From: Halanaerobium sp.
Lineage (GTDB): Bacteria > Bacillota > Halanaerobiia > Halanaerobiales > Halanaerobiaceae
NCBI GenBank assembly: GCA_003070825.1
Contig: QBLP01000028.1
Location: 1-13,365, forward strand
Direction: 5' to 3'
Length of the DNA stretch: 13,365 nucleotides
Positions within the stretch are counted from its first letter, which is position 1. Every line of letters starts with the position of its first letter. Positions 5,864-13,109 of the stretch are shown here, piece by piece. The translations under genes and the position numbers were made by a program. The notes below the pieces were generated by a model. It did not search any database and had not been told where the DNA came from. It worked only from the letters and a program-made list of their open reading frames with translations.

Positions 5864-7276
5864 CTACTCACCTTCTTCCAGCTGTTTAGCTTTTTCTACT
5901 GCGTCTTCGATTGTACCTACCATATAGAAAGCTTCCTCAGGCAGATCATCATAACGCCCTTCTAAAATTCCTTTAAAGCCGCGAATTGTATCATCCAGTT
6001 CTACATACTGACCTGGAGTTCCTGTAAACTGCTCAGCAACATTAAAGGGCTGAGATAAGAAACGCTCAATCCGACGGGCTCTATTTACAACAATTTTATC
6101 CTCTTCGGATAATTCATCCATACCTAAAATAGCGATGATATCCTGTAAATCCTTGTATTCCTGCAGAACCTCCTGTACCTCACGAGCAACCTGATAATGC
6201 TCTTCTCCAATAATTCTTGGATCAAGAATATTAGAAGATGAGTCAAGCGGGTCAACAGCAGGATAAATTCCTTTCTCCACAATATCTCTGGAGAGTACTG
6301 TAGTCGCATCTAAGTGAGCAAATGTGGTTGCAGGAGCAGGGTCAGTCAGGTCATCTGCAGGTACATAAACTGCCTGGACAGAGGTGATTGAACCTTTCTT
6401 TGTTGAAGTAATCCTCTCCTGTAAAGTACCAACATCATAAGCAAGTGTAGGCTGATAACCTACCGCAGATGGCATTCTACCTAAGAGAGCGGATACCTCA
6501 GAACCAGCCTGAATAAAGCGGAAGATATTATCAATAAATAATAATACATCCTGACCGGCTTCATCACGGAAATATTCGGCCATTGTCAGTCCTGTTAAAG
6601 CAACTCTCATTCTCGCTCCAGGCGGCTCGTTCATCTGACCAAAAACCATGGCAACTTTATCTAAAATATCAGCTTCCTGGAATTCCAGCCAGAGGTCATT
6701 ACCCTCTCTGGTTCTCTCTCCTACACCGGAGAATACAGAATAACCACCGTGCTCTGTCGCAATATTGTTAATTAACTCCTGGATAAGTACTGTTTTACCT
6801 ACACCAGCACCACCAAATAAACCAACCTTACCACCACGAGTATATGGTGCTAAAAGGTCAATAACTTTAATACCTGTTTCGAAAAGTTCTGTTGAAGATT
6901 CCTGTTCCTCAAATTTTGGAGCCGGACGGTGAATAGGCATTCTCTCATCTGTTCCTACTTCACCCCGATTATCAATTGTATCTCCTAAAACATTAAAAAT
7001 TCTGCCGAGAACAGCTTCCCCAACAGGTGCACTTATTGGAGCTCCCTGTCCAACAGCTTCCATGCCTCTAATTAAACCATCAGTTGAGGACATAGCAACC
7101 GAGCGAACTCTATCGTCTCCTAACTGCTGCATAACCTCACAGGTTAGGTCAATTCCTTTTTCTTCATTCTCTATTTTAACCGCGTCATTAATCTTGGGTA
7201 GATTTCCATTCGGAAATTCTATATCAACTACCGGACCAATAACCTGAACTACTCTACCAATGTTCTGGTCACTCAC
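5864..7276 (-). CDS. atpD: F1Fo ATP synthase subunit beta
   Basis: The catalytic subunit of F1 (three per complex), which makes or hydrolyses ATP at the membrane's cytoplasmic face. The 470-residue length is normal. The P-loop GGAGVGKT is at 155-162, the catalytic Glu187 is in GERTREGND, Walker B VLLFID is at 244-249, and the DELSEED lever (DELSEEDK) that contacts gamma and epsilon is present in the C-terminal domain. No key residue is missing. The start is GTG at 7276, supported by AAGGAGGAATTTGC directly upstream. It lies 23 bp after atpG. Confidence 0.98.
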   Translation of the reverse strand: MSDQNIGRVVQVIGPVVDIEFPNGNLPKINDAVKIENEEKGIDLTCEVMQQLGDDRVRSVAMSSTDGLIRGMEAVGQGAPISAPVGEAVLGRIFNVLGDTIDNRGEVGTDERMPIHRPAPKFEEQESSTELFETGIKVIDLLAPYTRGGKVGLFGGAGVGKTVLIQELINNIATEHGGYSVFSGVGERTREGNDLWLEFQEADILDKVAMVFGQMNEPPGARMRVALTGLTMAEYFRDEAGQDVLLFIDNIFRFIQAGSEVSALLGRMPSAVGYQPTLAYDVGTLQERITSTKKGSITSVQAVYVPADDLTDPAPATTFAHLDATTVLSRDIVEKGIYPAVDPLDSSSNILDPRIIGEEHYQVAREVQEVLQEYKDLQDIIAILGMDELSEEDKIVVNRARRIERFLSQPFNVAEQFTGTPGQYVELDDTIRGFKGILEGRYDDLPEEAFYMVGTIEDAVEKAKQLEEGE

Positions 7277-7299
7277 GCAAATTCCTCCTTTATAAAACT

Positions 7300-8211
7300 T
7301 TATTTAAGTGCCTCTGCTCCACCAACAATTTCAGTAATTTCTGTAGTAATTTCAGCCTGACGGGCTCTGTTATACTTAAGCGTCAGTTTATCTATCATTT
7401 CGTTTGCATTTTCAGTGGCAGAATCCATCGCTGTCATCCGGGCACCGAACTCACTCGCCTTGGACTCCAAAAGAGCTGAATAAATAACATTAATTAAATA
7501 CTGGGGTAAAATATTATCAAATACCTCAGCTGGAGAAGGTTCAAAAATGTAATCTACATAATTTTTCTCTGCTCCATCTTCTCCTGGAGTTTCAGCTTCC
7601 ATTTTTTCTGCATCTGCGTCAGTTTTTTCGGCTTCCTCAGCAAATTTCTCTACCGGTAAAAGCTGCATTTTCTTTACTGACTGGCTGATTGCAGAATTAA
7701 AGTGAGTATAAATCATCGATACCTTGTTAACATCCTCTGCCTGAAAATGATGAATAATCTCATCAGCAATATTGTTGGCAAAACCATAACCCGGGTAATC
7801 GTCAAGCTGAACATATTCGGCCATAATATCTGTACCACGGCGGCGGAAATAGTCTCTTGCCTTACGGCCGAGAACCATTAGTGATACTTCTTCTTCCGCT
7901 TCTACAATTTCTTCAGCCAGATCAATTACCTTATGGTTATAGGATCCACAGAGACCTCTATCACCTGTAATAACAATAACTAAATGCCGGCCACCTTCTC
8001 TCTCTGCTAAAAGTGGATGGGCTGTTTCTTTAGTCCGAGTAAAAACTCCTCTTAAAACCTCCACTGTTTTATTGAAAAAAGGTCGGGCATCTTCTGCTCT
8101 ATCCTGAGCATTTTTCAGCTTGGCGGCAGCAACCATTTTCATGGCCCTGGTAATTTTTTGAGTGTTTTTAACACTCCCTATCCGCCGCTGAATATCACGC
8201 ATATTTTGCAT
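7300..8211 (-). CDS. atpG: F1Fo ATP synthase subunit gamma
   Basis: The rotating central shaft. The N-terminal helix (MRDIQRRIGSVKNTQKITRAMKMVAAAKL) and the C-terminal helix (SATENANEMIDKLTLKYNRARQAEITTEITEIVGGAEAL) form the coiled coil that drives beta conformational change. The central Rossmann-like domain contains ITGDRGLCGSYN. The 303-residue length exceeds the usual ~285. The surplus is an acidic insertion at ~191-217 (AEEAEKTDADAEKMEAETPG and following) in the globular domain, consistent with halophile-type surface acidity. The ATG at 8211 is used with GAGGTGA upstream; atpA ends 2 bp earlier. Confidence 0.97.
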   Translation of the reverse strand: MQNMRDIQRRIGSVKNTQKITRAMKMVAAAKLKNAQDRAEDARPFFNKTVEVLRGVFTRTKETAHPLLAEREGGRHLVIVITGDRGLCGSYNHKVIDLAEEIVEAEEEVSLMVLGRKARDYFRRRGTDIMAEYVQLDDYPGYGFANNIADEIIHHFQAEDVNKVSMIYTHFNSAISQSVKKMQLLPVEKFAEEAEKTDADAEKMEAETPGEDGAEKNYVDYIFEPSPAEVFDNILPQYLINVIYSALLESKASEFGARMTAMDSATENANEMIDKLTLKYNRARQAEITTEITEIVGGAEALK

Positions 8212-8213
8212 TG

Positions 8214-9794
8214 TTATTTCACCTCAGCTTCCTCTGCTTCGGCATCAGATTCTTCAGAATCCATATCTACAATTTTATTCTCCTGAACCTGGAACATATC
8301 TTTAAATTCAGCAACAACCTCATCGAGTTTGTCTCTTAAATCATCAGATAATTTACCAGATTCAACAATTTCTTCTTTGATTTCTGCATAATTACTGTCG
8401 ATAAAGTTTAAGTATTCTTCTTCAAAGCGTCTTAAGTTGTCAACAGGAAGATCATCTAAGTGACCCTTAGTAACAGTATAAATAATGATAACCTGTTCTG
8501 CTACCGGCATTGGTGAATACTGATTCTGTTTTAGAATTTCTACGATTCTCTCACCACGGGCCAGCTTCTGCTGAGTTGACTTATCAAGGTCAGATCCAAA
8601 CTGAGAGAAAGCCTCAAGTTCACGATACTGAGATAAGTCAAGACGCAGTGTACCTGCAACATCTTTCATTGCTTTAATCTGAGCGTTACCACCAACACGA
8701 GATACAGAAATACCAACATTAACCGCAGGCCTTACACCAGAGTTAAAAAGTTCACTCTCTAAATATATCTGACCATCAGTGATTGAAATTACGTTGGTAG
8801 GAATGTAAGCAGAAACATCTCCAGCCTGAGTTTCAATAATTGGCAGAGCAGTTAAAGAACCCCCACCTAAATCATCATTTAACTTAGCTGCACGCTCTAA
8901 TAAACGTGAGTGTAAGTAGAATACATCACCAGGATAAGCTTCACGCCCAGGTGGTCTTCTTAAAAGAAGTGACATGGAACGATAGGCTACCGCATGTTTG
9001 GAAAGATCATCATAAATAACTAATACATCTTTATCATCTTCGTACATAAAATGCTCACCCATAGCACAGCCGGCATAAGGTGCAATATATCTGATTGGAG
9101 CGGGCTCACTTGCTGTAGCAGAAACTACGATAGTGTAATCCATTGCTCCTTCTTCTCTCAATCTTTCTGTAAGCTGAGCTACAGTTGAGTTTTTCTGACC
9201 AATAGCTACATAAATACAGATTACATCATTGTCTTTCTGGTTGATAATTGTATCAATACCAATTGCTGTTTTACCAGTCTGACGGTCACCAATGATTAAC
9301 TCACGCTGACCTCTACCAATTGGAGTCATTGCATCAATTGATTTTAAACCGGTCTGTAATGGAACCTCTACCGGCTGACGATCAACAACACCAGGTGCCT
9401 CAGATTCTACAGGACGATATGTATCACTGTCGATTGAACCTTTACCGTCAAGCGGCTGCCCAAGTGGGTTTACAACTCTACCTAAAAGTGCATCTCCAAC
9501 TGGAACCTCAACCACACGGCCGGTTCTTTTGACATCGTCACCTTCTTCAATCAGTCTTTCGTCACCGAGTAAAACAACCCCGATATTATCTTCCTCTAAG
9601 TTTAAGGCCATTCCGAAGACCTCATTGGGAAATTCCAATAATTCTCCAGACATAGCATCCTTAAGTCCGTAGACATGAGCGATACCATCACCTACATCTA
9701 ATACAGTACCGACACCTACGGATTCTAATTTCTGTCCGTAATTTTCTATTTCTTTTTTAATAATCGAACTAATTTCTTCAGGTCTCAGTTTCAA
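8214..9794 (-). CDS. atpA: F1Fo ATP synthase subunit alpha
   Basis: The non-catalytic nucleotide-binding subunit of the F1 hexamer, which supplies the arginine finger to the catalytic sites. The 526-residue protein has P-loop GDRQTGKT (169-176), VLVIYDDLSKHA (257-268), PPGREAYPGD (281-290) and Arg366 in SVSRVGG, the equivalent of the arginine finger. It is longer than the usual ~505 because of an acidic C-terminal tail (510-526, nine D/E among seventeen residues). The start is TTG at 9794, preceded by AGGGGTGA in the end of atpH; the gap to atpH is one base. No other candidate start fits the ribosome binding site as well. Confidence 0.98.
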   Translation of the reverse strand: MKLRPEEISSIIKKEIENYGQKLESVGVGTVLDVGDGIAHVYGLKDAMSGELLEFPNEVFGMALNLEEDNIGVVLLGDERLIEEGDDVKRTGRVVEVPVGDALLGRVVNPLGQPLDGKGSIDSDTYRPVESEAPGVVDRQPVEVPLQTGLKSIDAMTPIGRGQRELIIGDRQTGKTAIGIDTIINQKDNDVICIYVAIGQKNSTVAQLTERLREEGAMDYTIVVSATASEPAPIRYIAPYAGCAMGEHFMYEDDKDVLVIYDDLSKHAVAYRSMSLLLRRPPGREAYPGDVFYLHSRLLERAAKLNDDLGGGSLTALPIIETQAGDVSAYIPTNVISITDGQIYLESELFNSGVRPAVNVGISVSRVGGNAQIKAMKDVAGTLRLDLSQYRELEAFSQFGSDLDKSTQQKLARGERIVEILKQNQYSPMPVAEQVIIIYTVTKGHLDDLPVDNLRRFEEEYLNFIDSNYAEIKEEIVESGKLSDDLRDKLDEVVAEFKDMFQVQENKIVDMDSEESDAEAEEAEVK

Positions 9795-9795
9795 A

Positions 9796-10356
9796 TTAAT
9801 TCACCCCTAACTTACTTACCGGAATCATCTTTAACTTCTGCTGTAATGAATTAAGCTCATTACGCAGACTGCCGTCAATAATATAATCTTCGACTTTAAG
9901 AATTAATCCAGCAATAATGTCTTCATCAATTTTATTTTTGATCTGAATTTTATAATCTAAAAGTGAATCCAGTTTAGATTTTAATTTTTCCAGCTGTGAT
10001 TCATTTAATTCTACTGCGGAAGTAACTTCTACATGGAGAATGCTCTCTGCGTCATCAACAAGGGTGTTGAATTCCTTGATAATTGATTCCAGAAAAAATT
10101 CTCTCCGCTTATCAATTAAAATAAAAAGAAAATGCAAAATATCCTGATCAAGTTCTTCAGCAAAAATTTTATCCAGAGTTCTCTTTTTATCTTCCGGCAT
10201 AATCCGCTGATGAAAAAGAAGTTCATTTAGATCCTCATTTTCTTCTACCAGCTGCCAGAATTCATCCAGATTCTTTTTTAACTCCAAAAGATTATCATGA
10301 TCTTTGCCCAGCTCAAAGAGTGCTCGGCTGTATTTGGAAGCTACTTCGTTTCTCAT
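9796..10356 (-). CDS. atpH: F1Fo ATP synthase subunit delta
   Basis: Delta (OSCP homologue) ties the peripheral stalk b dimer to the top of the alpha3beta3 hexamer. The 186-residue protein starts RNEVASKYSRALFELGK, the usual N-terminal helical-domain signature. It ends with the VEDYIIDGSLRNELNSLQQKL segment, equivalent to the family's G-x-x-x-DGSVRGQLExL motif. The ATG overlaps the stop of atpF (ATGA), indicating translational coupling. Confidence 0.96.
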   Translation of the reverse strand: MRNEVASKYSRALFELGKDHDNLLELKKNLDEFWQLVEENEDLNELLFHQRIMPEDKKRTLDKIFAEELDQDILHFLFILIDKRREFFLESIIKEFNTLVDDAESILHVEVTSAVELNESQLEKLKSKLDSLLDYKIQIKNKIDEDIIAGLILKVEDYIIDGSLRNELNSLQQKLKMIPVSKLGVN

Positions 10357-10853
10357 TGCAGCTCACCCAGTTTCTCTTCGTCCAGCTGATCTATAAAGTC
10401 CATAATCATCTTCTGGTGTGTCTTTTGGTCTAACTGCTCCTGGATAAGTTTGTTTGCAGCTAAAACAGTGTAATCAGCAATACTGTCTCTAAGTTCAGCT
10501 GCTGCTTCCTTTTTAGCCTGCTCAATCTCTTCTAATTTCTTGGCCTTTAAATTCTCGGCCCGTTCTTCTGCTTTATTTATAATATCTTTAGCCTTTTTGT
10601 TGGCTCTTGTTTCTGCATTATCTACAATTTCCTGTGCCTCACCCCGAGCATCTTTAAGTTTTTCCTCATATTTAGCCTTTAACTCTTCCGCTTCTTTGCG
10701 GCGGGCTTCTGCATCATCTAAATCACCATTGATCTGAGCTGCTCGCTGATCGAGCATATCCTTAATTGGTGAATAGAGAAACTTGCGCAGTAAAAATAAA
10801 AGCACAAAAAAGTTAACTAACTGCCATAACATTGTAGTATTAATATTAACCAA
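10353..10853 (-). CDS. atpF: F1Fo ATP synthase subunit b
   Basis: The peripheral-stalk subunit that holds F1 against rotation. One N-terminal membrane helix (LWQLVNFFVLLFLLRKFLY) is followed by a long charged helix rich in K, E, A and R that forms the b-b coiled coil, and then the delta-binding C-terminus. The start needs care. The frame extends to a GTG at 10865, but AGGAGG (10865-10870) overlaps that codon, so it cannot serve it. A TTG at 10853 lies 11 nt downstream of AGGAGG, or closer if the whole AGGAGGTGA is counted. It gives 166 residues beginning M-VNINTTMLWQ, the usual length before the membrane helix. The stop overlaps the atpH start. Confidence 0.9.
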   Translation of the reverse strand: MVNINTTMLWQLVNFFVLLFLLRKFLYSPIKDMLDQRAAQINGDLDDAEARRKEAEELKAKYEEKLKDARGEAQEIVDNAETRANKKAKDIINKAEERAENLKAKKLEEIEQAKKEAAAELRDSIADYTVLAANKLIQEQLDQKTHQKMIMDFIDQLDEEKLGELQ

Positions 10854-10882
10854 GAGTACATTCACCTCCTGAAATATATTTA

Positions 10883-10898
10883 CCCATCATAGGATGGG
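10883..10898 (-). other. Small RNA hairpin in the atpE2-atpF gap
   Basis: CCCATC (10883-10888) and GATGGG (10893-10898) form a 6-bp stem with a 4-nt loop, about 12 nt upstream of the atpF ribosome binding site. It is not followed by a U-run. It could modulate atpF translation or act with the larger hairpin beside it. Confidence 0.4.
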
Positions 10899-10926
10899 AG
10901 AAAATTCGTCAGCTATAGTAAGTACT

Positions 10927-10958
10927 ATTAAGTCAGGAGATTGCTCTCCCGACTTAAT
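10927..10958 (-). other. 14-bp GNRA-capped RNA hairpin after atpE2
   Basis: In the minus-strand transcript, ATTAAGTC-G-GGAGA pairs with TCTCC-U-GACTTAAT around the tetraloop GCAA. That is fourteen pairs including one G-U. On the plus strand the G-U position becomes an A-C mismatch, so the structure is best formed in the atp mRNA. It begins 10 nt past the atpE2 stop. No U-run follows, so I read it as an mRNA-stabilising or processing element, or a partial terminator, rather than a full terminator. Confidence 0.7.
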
Positions 10959-10968
10959 TTAAACTCTA

Positions 10969-11226
10969 CTATATTGTAAAGATTAAAACAATGGCGATAA
11001 CCAGAGAATAGATACCTGTTGACTCAGCAACAGCCTGACCTAAAAGCATAGTTGTAATAATATTACCTCTAGCTTCTGGATCTCTAGCTACAGATTCTAC
11101 AGCTTTACCAGCAGCATAACCCTGACCAATACCAGGACCAATACCTGCGATCATTGCAAAACCTGCTCCTAAAAGTGCTGCTGCTCTAATAACTGTGTCA
11201 ATAACTTCTGGTGAAAATTCTACCAT
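10969..11226 (-). CDS. atpE: ATP synthase subunit c, sodium-type (copy E2)
   Basis: The 85-residue rotor-ring subunit, two membrane helices joined by a polar loop (ARDPEARG). It carries the Na+-binding set known from the Ilyobacter tartaricus c-ring: Gln35 (GPGIGQGYAAGK), Val66, Glu68, Ser69 and Tyr73 (GQAVAESTGIYS), each offset by +3 from Q32, V63, E65, S66 and Y70. This predicts a sodium-driven or sodium-pumping enzyme. The very strong ribosome binding site AAAGGAGG and a stable hairpin after the stop fit the need for many c copies per complex. It is 67% identical (57/85) to the second c gene at 11810-12067 and is separated from it by atpI. Confidence 0.97.
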   Translation of the reverse strand: MVEFSPEVIDTVIRAAALLGAGFAMIAGIGPGIGQGYAAGKAVESVARDPEARGNIITTMLLGQAVAESTGIYSLVIAIVLIFTI

Positions 11227-11276
11227 TATAATTTCCTCCTTTCGATATTAAAAAACAAATACTAATTTCCAAATCC

Positions 11277-11684
11277 TTATTTATACTCATCAAATTTACT
11301 TTGAAAAGTATCCCTTAATAAATCAACAACTGACCACAGTATGACTACAAATTTTATCATAAATAGTCCCACTGCTGCTGCAAGAAAGTCCAGATTGGCA
11401 TTTCTCGCCGCACTAAAAAGCACTGCAAAATAGAGGGCATATTCTATAAAATAACGGTTGCGAATAAACTTCTCTGCTGAATCTTCTTCCATACTCAATG
11501 CCCTGATTATGTTATTATATTTTAATCTTAAAAGAAGAGTTGCAATTACAAGCCCAAAAATAAAACCAAATAAAATATCATATTCTCCTGCCAGCAGTGA
11601 CGAAACTATCGGCAGCAGGGAAAAAAGATAGGTCATTTTTAAAATTTTCATCTGAACTTTCTGGGGATCATTAATATCTTTCAT
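11277..11684 (-). CDS. atpI: ATP synthase subunit I (c-ring assembly factor)
   Basis: A 135-residue membrane protein with four hydrophobic segments at ~17-33, 37-54, ~82-98 and ~102-121. The RNRYFIEYALYFAVLFSAARN and AAAVGLFMIKFVVIL regions resemble the ATP-synt_I family. AtpI proteins are not structural; in other bacteria they help assemble the c-ring. Its usual place is first in the operon, before atpB. Here it lies between two c-subunit genes, which suggests a role in building a mixed ring. The ATG at 11684 follows AGAGGAG. The 125-bp gap upstream is AT-rich and holds a short palindrome (11711-11725) but no promoter I can defend. Confidence 0.8.
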   Translation of the reverse strand: MKDINDPQKVQMKILKMTYLFSLLPIVSSLLAGEYDILFGFIFGLVIATLLLRLKYNNIIRALSMEEDSAEKFIRNRYFIEYALYFAVLFSAARNANLDFLAAAVGLFMIKFVVILWSVVDLLRDTFQSKFDEYK

Positions 11685-11809
11685 TAAAAACTCCTCTGCT
11701 GATCTTCCTATTTAGAAATTCTAAACTGAAATCACCTGGAAAATCACTGCTTCTTTTAAGAATTAAAAACTCATTTAAATTAATAGTAATTTTATGAAAT
11801 GATTTTAAA

Positions 11810-12067
11810 TTAAACTCCAAAAATCAAAAAGATCGCTATTACAAGTGAATAAATACCCGTCGAACCTGAAATTACCTGGCCTAAAAGCATTGTTGTAATA
11901 ATTGACCCTCTCGCCTGCGGCTGCCTTCTCACAGCAGATGTTGCTTTTCCTGCAGCAAAGCCCATTCCTATCCCCGGGCCAACTCCAGCAATTAAAGCAG
12001 CTCCTGCAGCGATATAAGAGGCAGTTGTGATAACTGTTTCGGCTACTTCTGGTGAAAATTCAATCAT
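11810..12067 (-). CDS. atpE: ATP synthase subunit c paralog lacking the ion-binding carboxylate (copy E1)
   Basis: An 85-residue c-subunit homologue that aligns without gaps to copy E2. The helix-loop-helix architecture, the glycine-rich first helix (GVGPGIGMGFAAGKA), the loop RRQPQARG (including the RQP-type motif that contacts gamma/epsilon) and GSTGIYSLVIA are all kept. But the essential glutamate at 68 is glycine (codon GGT, 11864-11866), and Gln35 is Met (11963-11965). No other Asp or Glu lies in either helix core. It should therefore be unable to carry an ion. It is not a decayed gene: the frame is intact, the ribosome binding site AAGGAGG is strong, and it sits in the normal atpE position after atpB. 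It probably dilutes ion sites in a mixed rotor ring. Confidence 0.93.
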   Translation of the reverse strand: MIEFSPEVAETVITTASYIAAGAALIAGVGPGIGMGFAAGKATSAVRRQPQARGSIITTMLLGQVISGSTGIYSLVIAIFLIFGV

Positions 12068-12091
12068 GATTTGCCTCCTTTCCTCAAACTA

Positions 12092-12751
12092 CTAAGACTT
12101 AGCAACAGAAATATAGGCAATTGCTACCATACCAAAGATTAAAGCCTGAATCATTCCGACAAAGAAATCAAACCAGGCATGTAAAGGTACTGGAATCAGT
12201 GGTGGAGCTGCCTGATAAATCAGGGTTATTATAATTCCTCCTCCAACAACATTTCCAAAAAGACGGAAAGAGTGAGAAATAGGTTTGGCCAGCTCACCAA
12301 TCACATTAATCGGCAGTAAGAAAATTACTGGCTCAGCAAAGCCTTTGATATAACCCCAGACACCGTACTCTCTCATACCCTCATACTGAACTACAACAAA
12401 GACTACTAAAGCAAGCCCTAAAGTTGTATTTAAATCTCCAGTTGGACTGGTTAGTCCGGGTACAAGTCCAATCAGGTTGCTAAAACCTACATAAATAAAA
12501 ATAGTAGCTATAAAAGGAAGAAACCTCCATCCCTCTCCCGGCAGCATTGGCTCAATTTGTTTGTAGATTAATTCTACAATCATCTCTGCAATATTCTGTT
12601 TGCCCTTGGGTCTAATACTTAAACTAGAAGTTAAGTATTTAGCCAGGATTAAAATGATGATTACAGAAAGCCAGCCAACAAGCAGGGTATCAGTTACTGG
12701 AAGATAGTCTTTACCAAAAAGATAAAATTGTATCTGTGGACCTGGATTCAA
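12092..12751 (-). CDS. atpB: F1Fo ATP synthase subunit a
   Basis: The membrane stator subunit that forms the ion half-channels against the c-ring. The 219-residue protein has about five or six membrane helices. The essential arginine is Arg163 in HSFRLFGN, and PLIPVPLHAWFDFFVGMIQALIFGMVAIAYIS forms the last helix pair. The residues after the arginine motif are VVGGGIIIT rather than the AGE-type seen in E. coli. The start is assigned to TTG at 12751, because AGGAGG (12759-12764) lies 7 nt upstream. Reading on to a TTG at 12772 would place that ribosome binding site inside the gene. An ATT at 12754 is a less likely alternative. Confidence 0.93.
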   Translation of the reverse strand: MNPGPQIQFYLFGKDYLPVTDTLLVGWLSVIIILILAKYLTSSLSIRPKGKQNIAEMIVELIYKQIEPMLPGEGWRFLPFIATIFIYVGFSNLIGLVPGLTSPTGDLNTTLGLALVVFVVVQYEGMREYGVWGYIKGFAEPVIFLLPINVIGELAKPISHSFRLFGNVVGGGIIITLIYQAAPPLIPVPLHAWFDFFVGMIQALIFGMVAIAYISVAKS

Positions 12752-12849
12752 AATGCTTCCTCCTCTCTGCAAAAAATAAGTATCAAATTTTAGTCATTAG
12801 GATGCGAAAAATCAAACCACATCGAATAAAAGAAATAATCAAAAAAATT

Positions 12850-13071
12850 TTAATCATCAAATGTTGAAATCAAAAGCTTATAAACAGAATAAAAACCGGC
12901 TGCCAGACCAACAATTAAACCAGGAATCTTAAATAAAAGCTCAAAACCAAAAAAACTGTCAACTAAATAACCAGCACCAAAACCAATCCCGGCTGAAACA
13001 ATGATAATCAAACCAACTTCTGTTAATAAAGAAAGAGCCCGCATAATCTGACGCCAATCTCTGTTATCCAT
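12850..13071 (-). CDS. atpZ: AtpZ/AtpI-type small membrane protein at head of atp operon
   Basis: A 73-residue protein with two membrane helices (LTEVGLIIIVSAGIGFGAGYLVD and KIPGLIVGLAAGFYSVYKLL). It has the glycine pattern of the ATPase_gene1/AtpZ family, commonly first in Firmicutes atp operons and linked in some species to AtpI and to Mg2+/Ca2+ handling or assembly. The start ATG at 13071 has a modest AAAGG site upstream. It is only ~39 bp from the inferred end of an ISL3 insertion sequence, so its native upstream region is missing or displaced. Confidence 0.85.
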   Translation of the reverse strand: MDNRDWRQIMRALSLLTEVGLIIIVSAGIGFGAGYLVDSFFGFELLFKIPGLIVGLAAGFYSVYKLLISTFDD

Positions 13072-13097
13072 ATTTTATCTTACCTTTGTAATATTTT

Positions 13098-13103
13098 ATT
13101 ATA
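13098..13103 (-). promoter_or_regulatory. Candidate -10 element for the atp operon beside the IS end
   Basis: A perfect TATAAT lies on the minus strand about 27 bp before atpZ and 7 bp from the inferred IS boundary. Any -35 element at the usual distance would fall inside the IS (13119-13128), where no good TTGACA match is seen. It may be the surviving -10 of the original promoter. Confidence 0.35.
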
Positions 13104-13109
13104 TAAAAA

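Noticed and set aside
11711..11725. TTTAGAA-A-TTCTAAA palindrome ahead of atpI
   Set aside because: Short and AT-only apart from one G-C pair per arm, so expected by chance in this composition. No promoter or terminator features adjoin it.
11810..12067. Treating the upstream c gene as a pseudogene
   Set aside because: The frame is intact, length matches the active copy, the ribosome binding site is strong and all structural motifs apart from the ion ligands are kept.
13072..13109. TTGTTA (13117-13122) with TAAAAT (13093-13098) as a hybrid IS promoter
   Set aside because: Spacing of 18 bp is acceptable, but the start would fall inside the atpZ ribosome binding site, leaving almost no leader.
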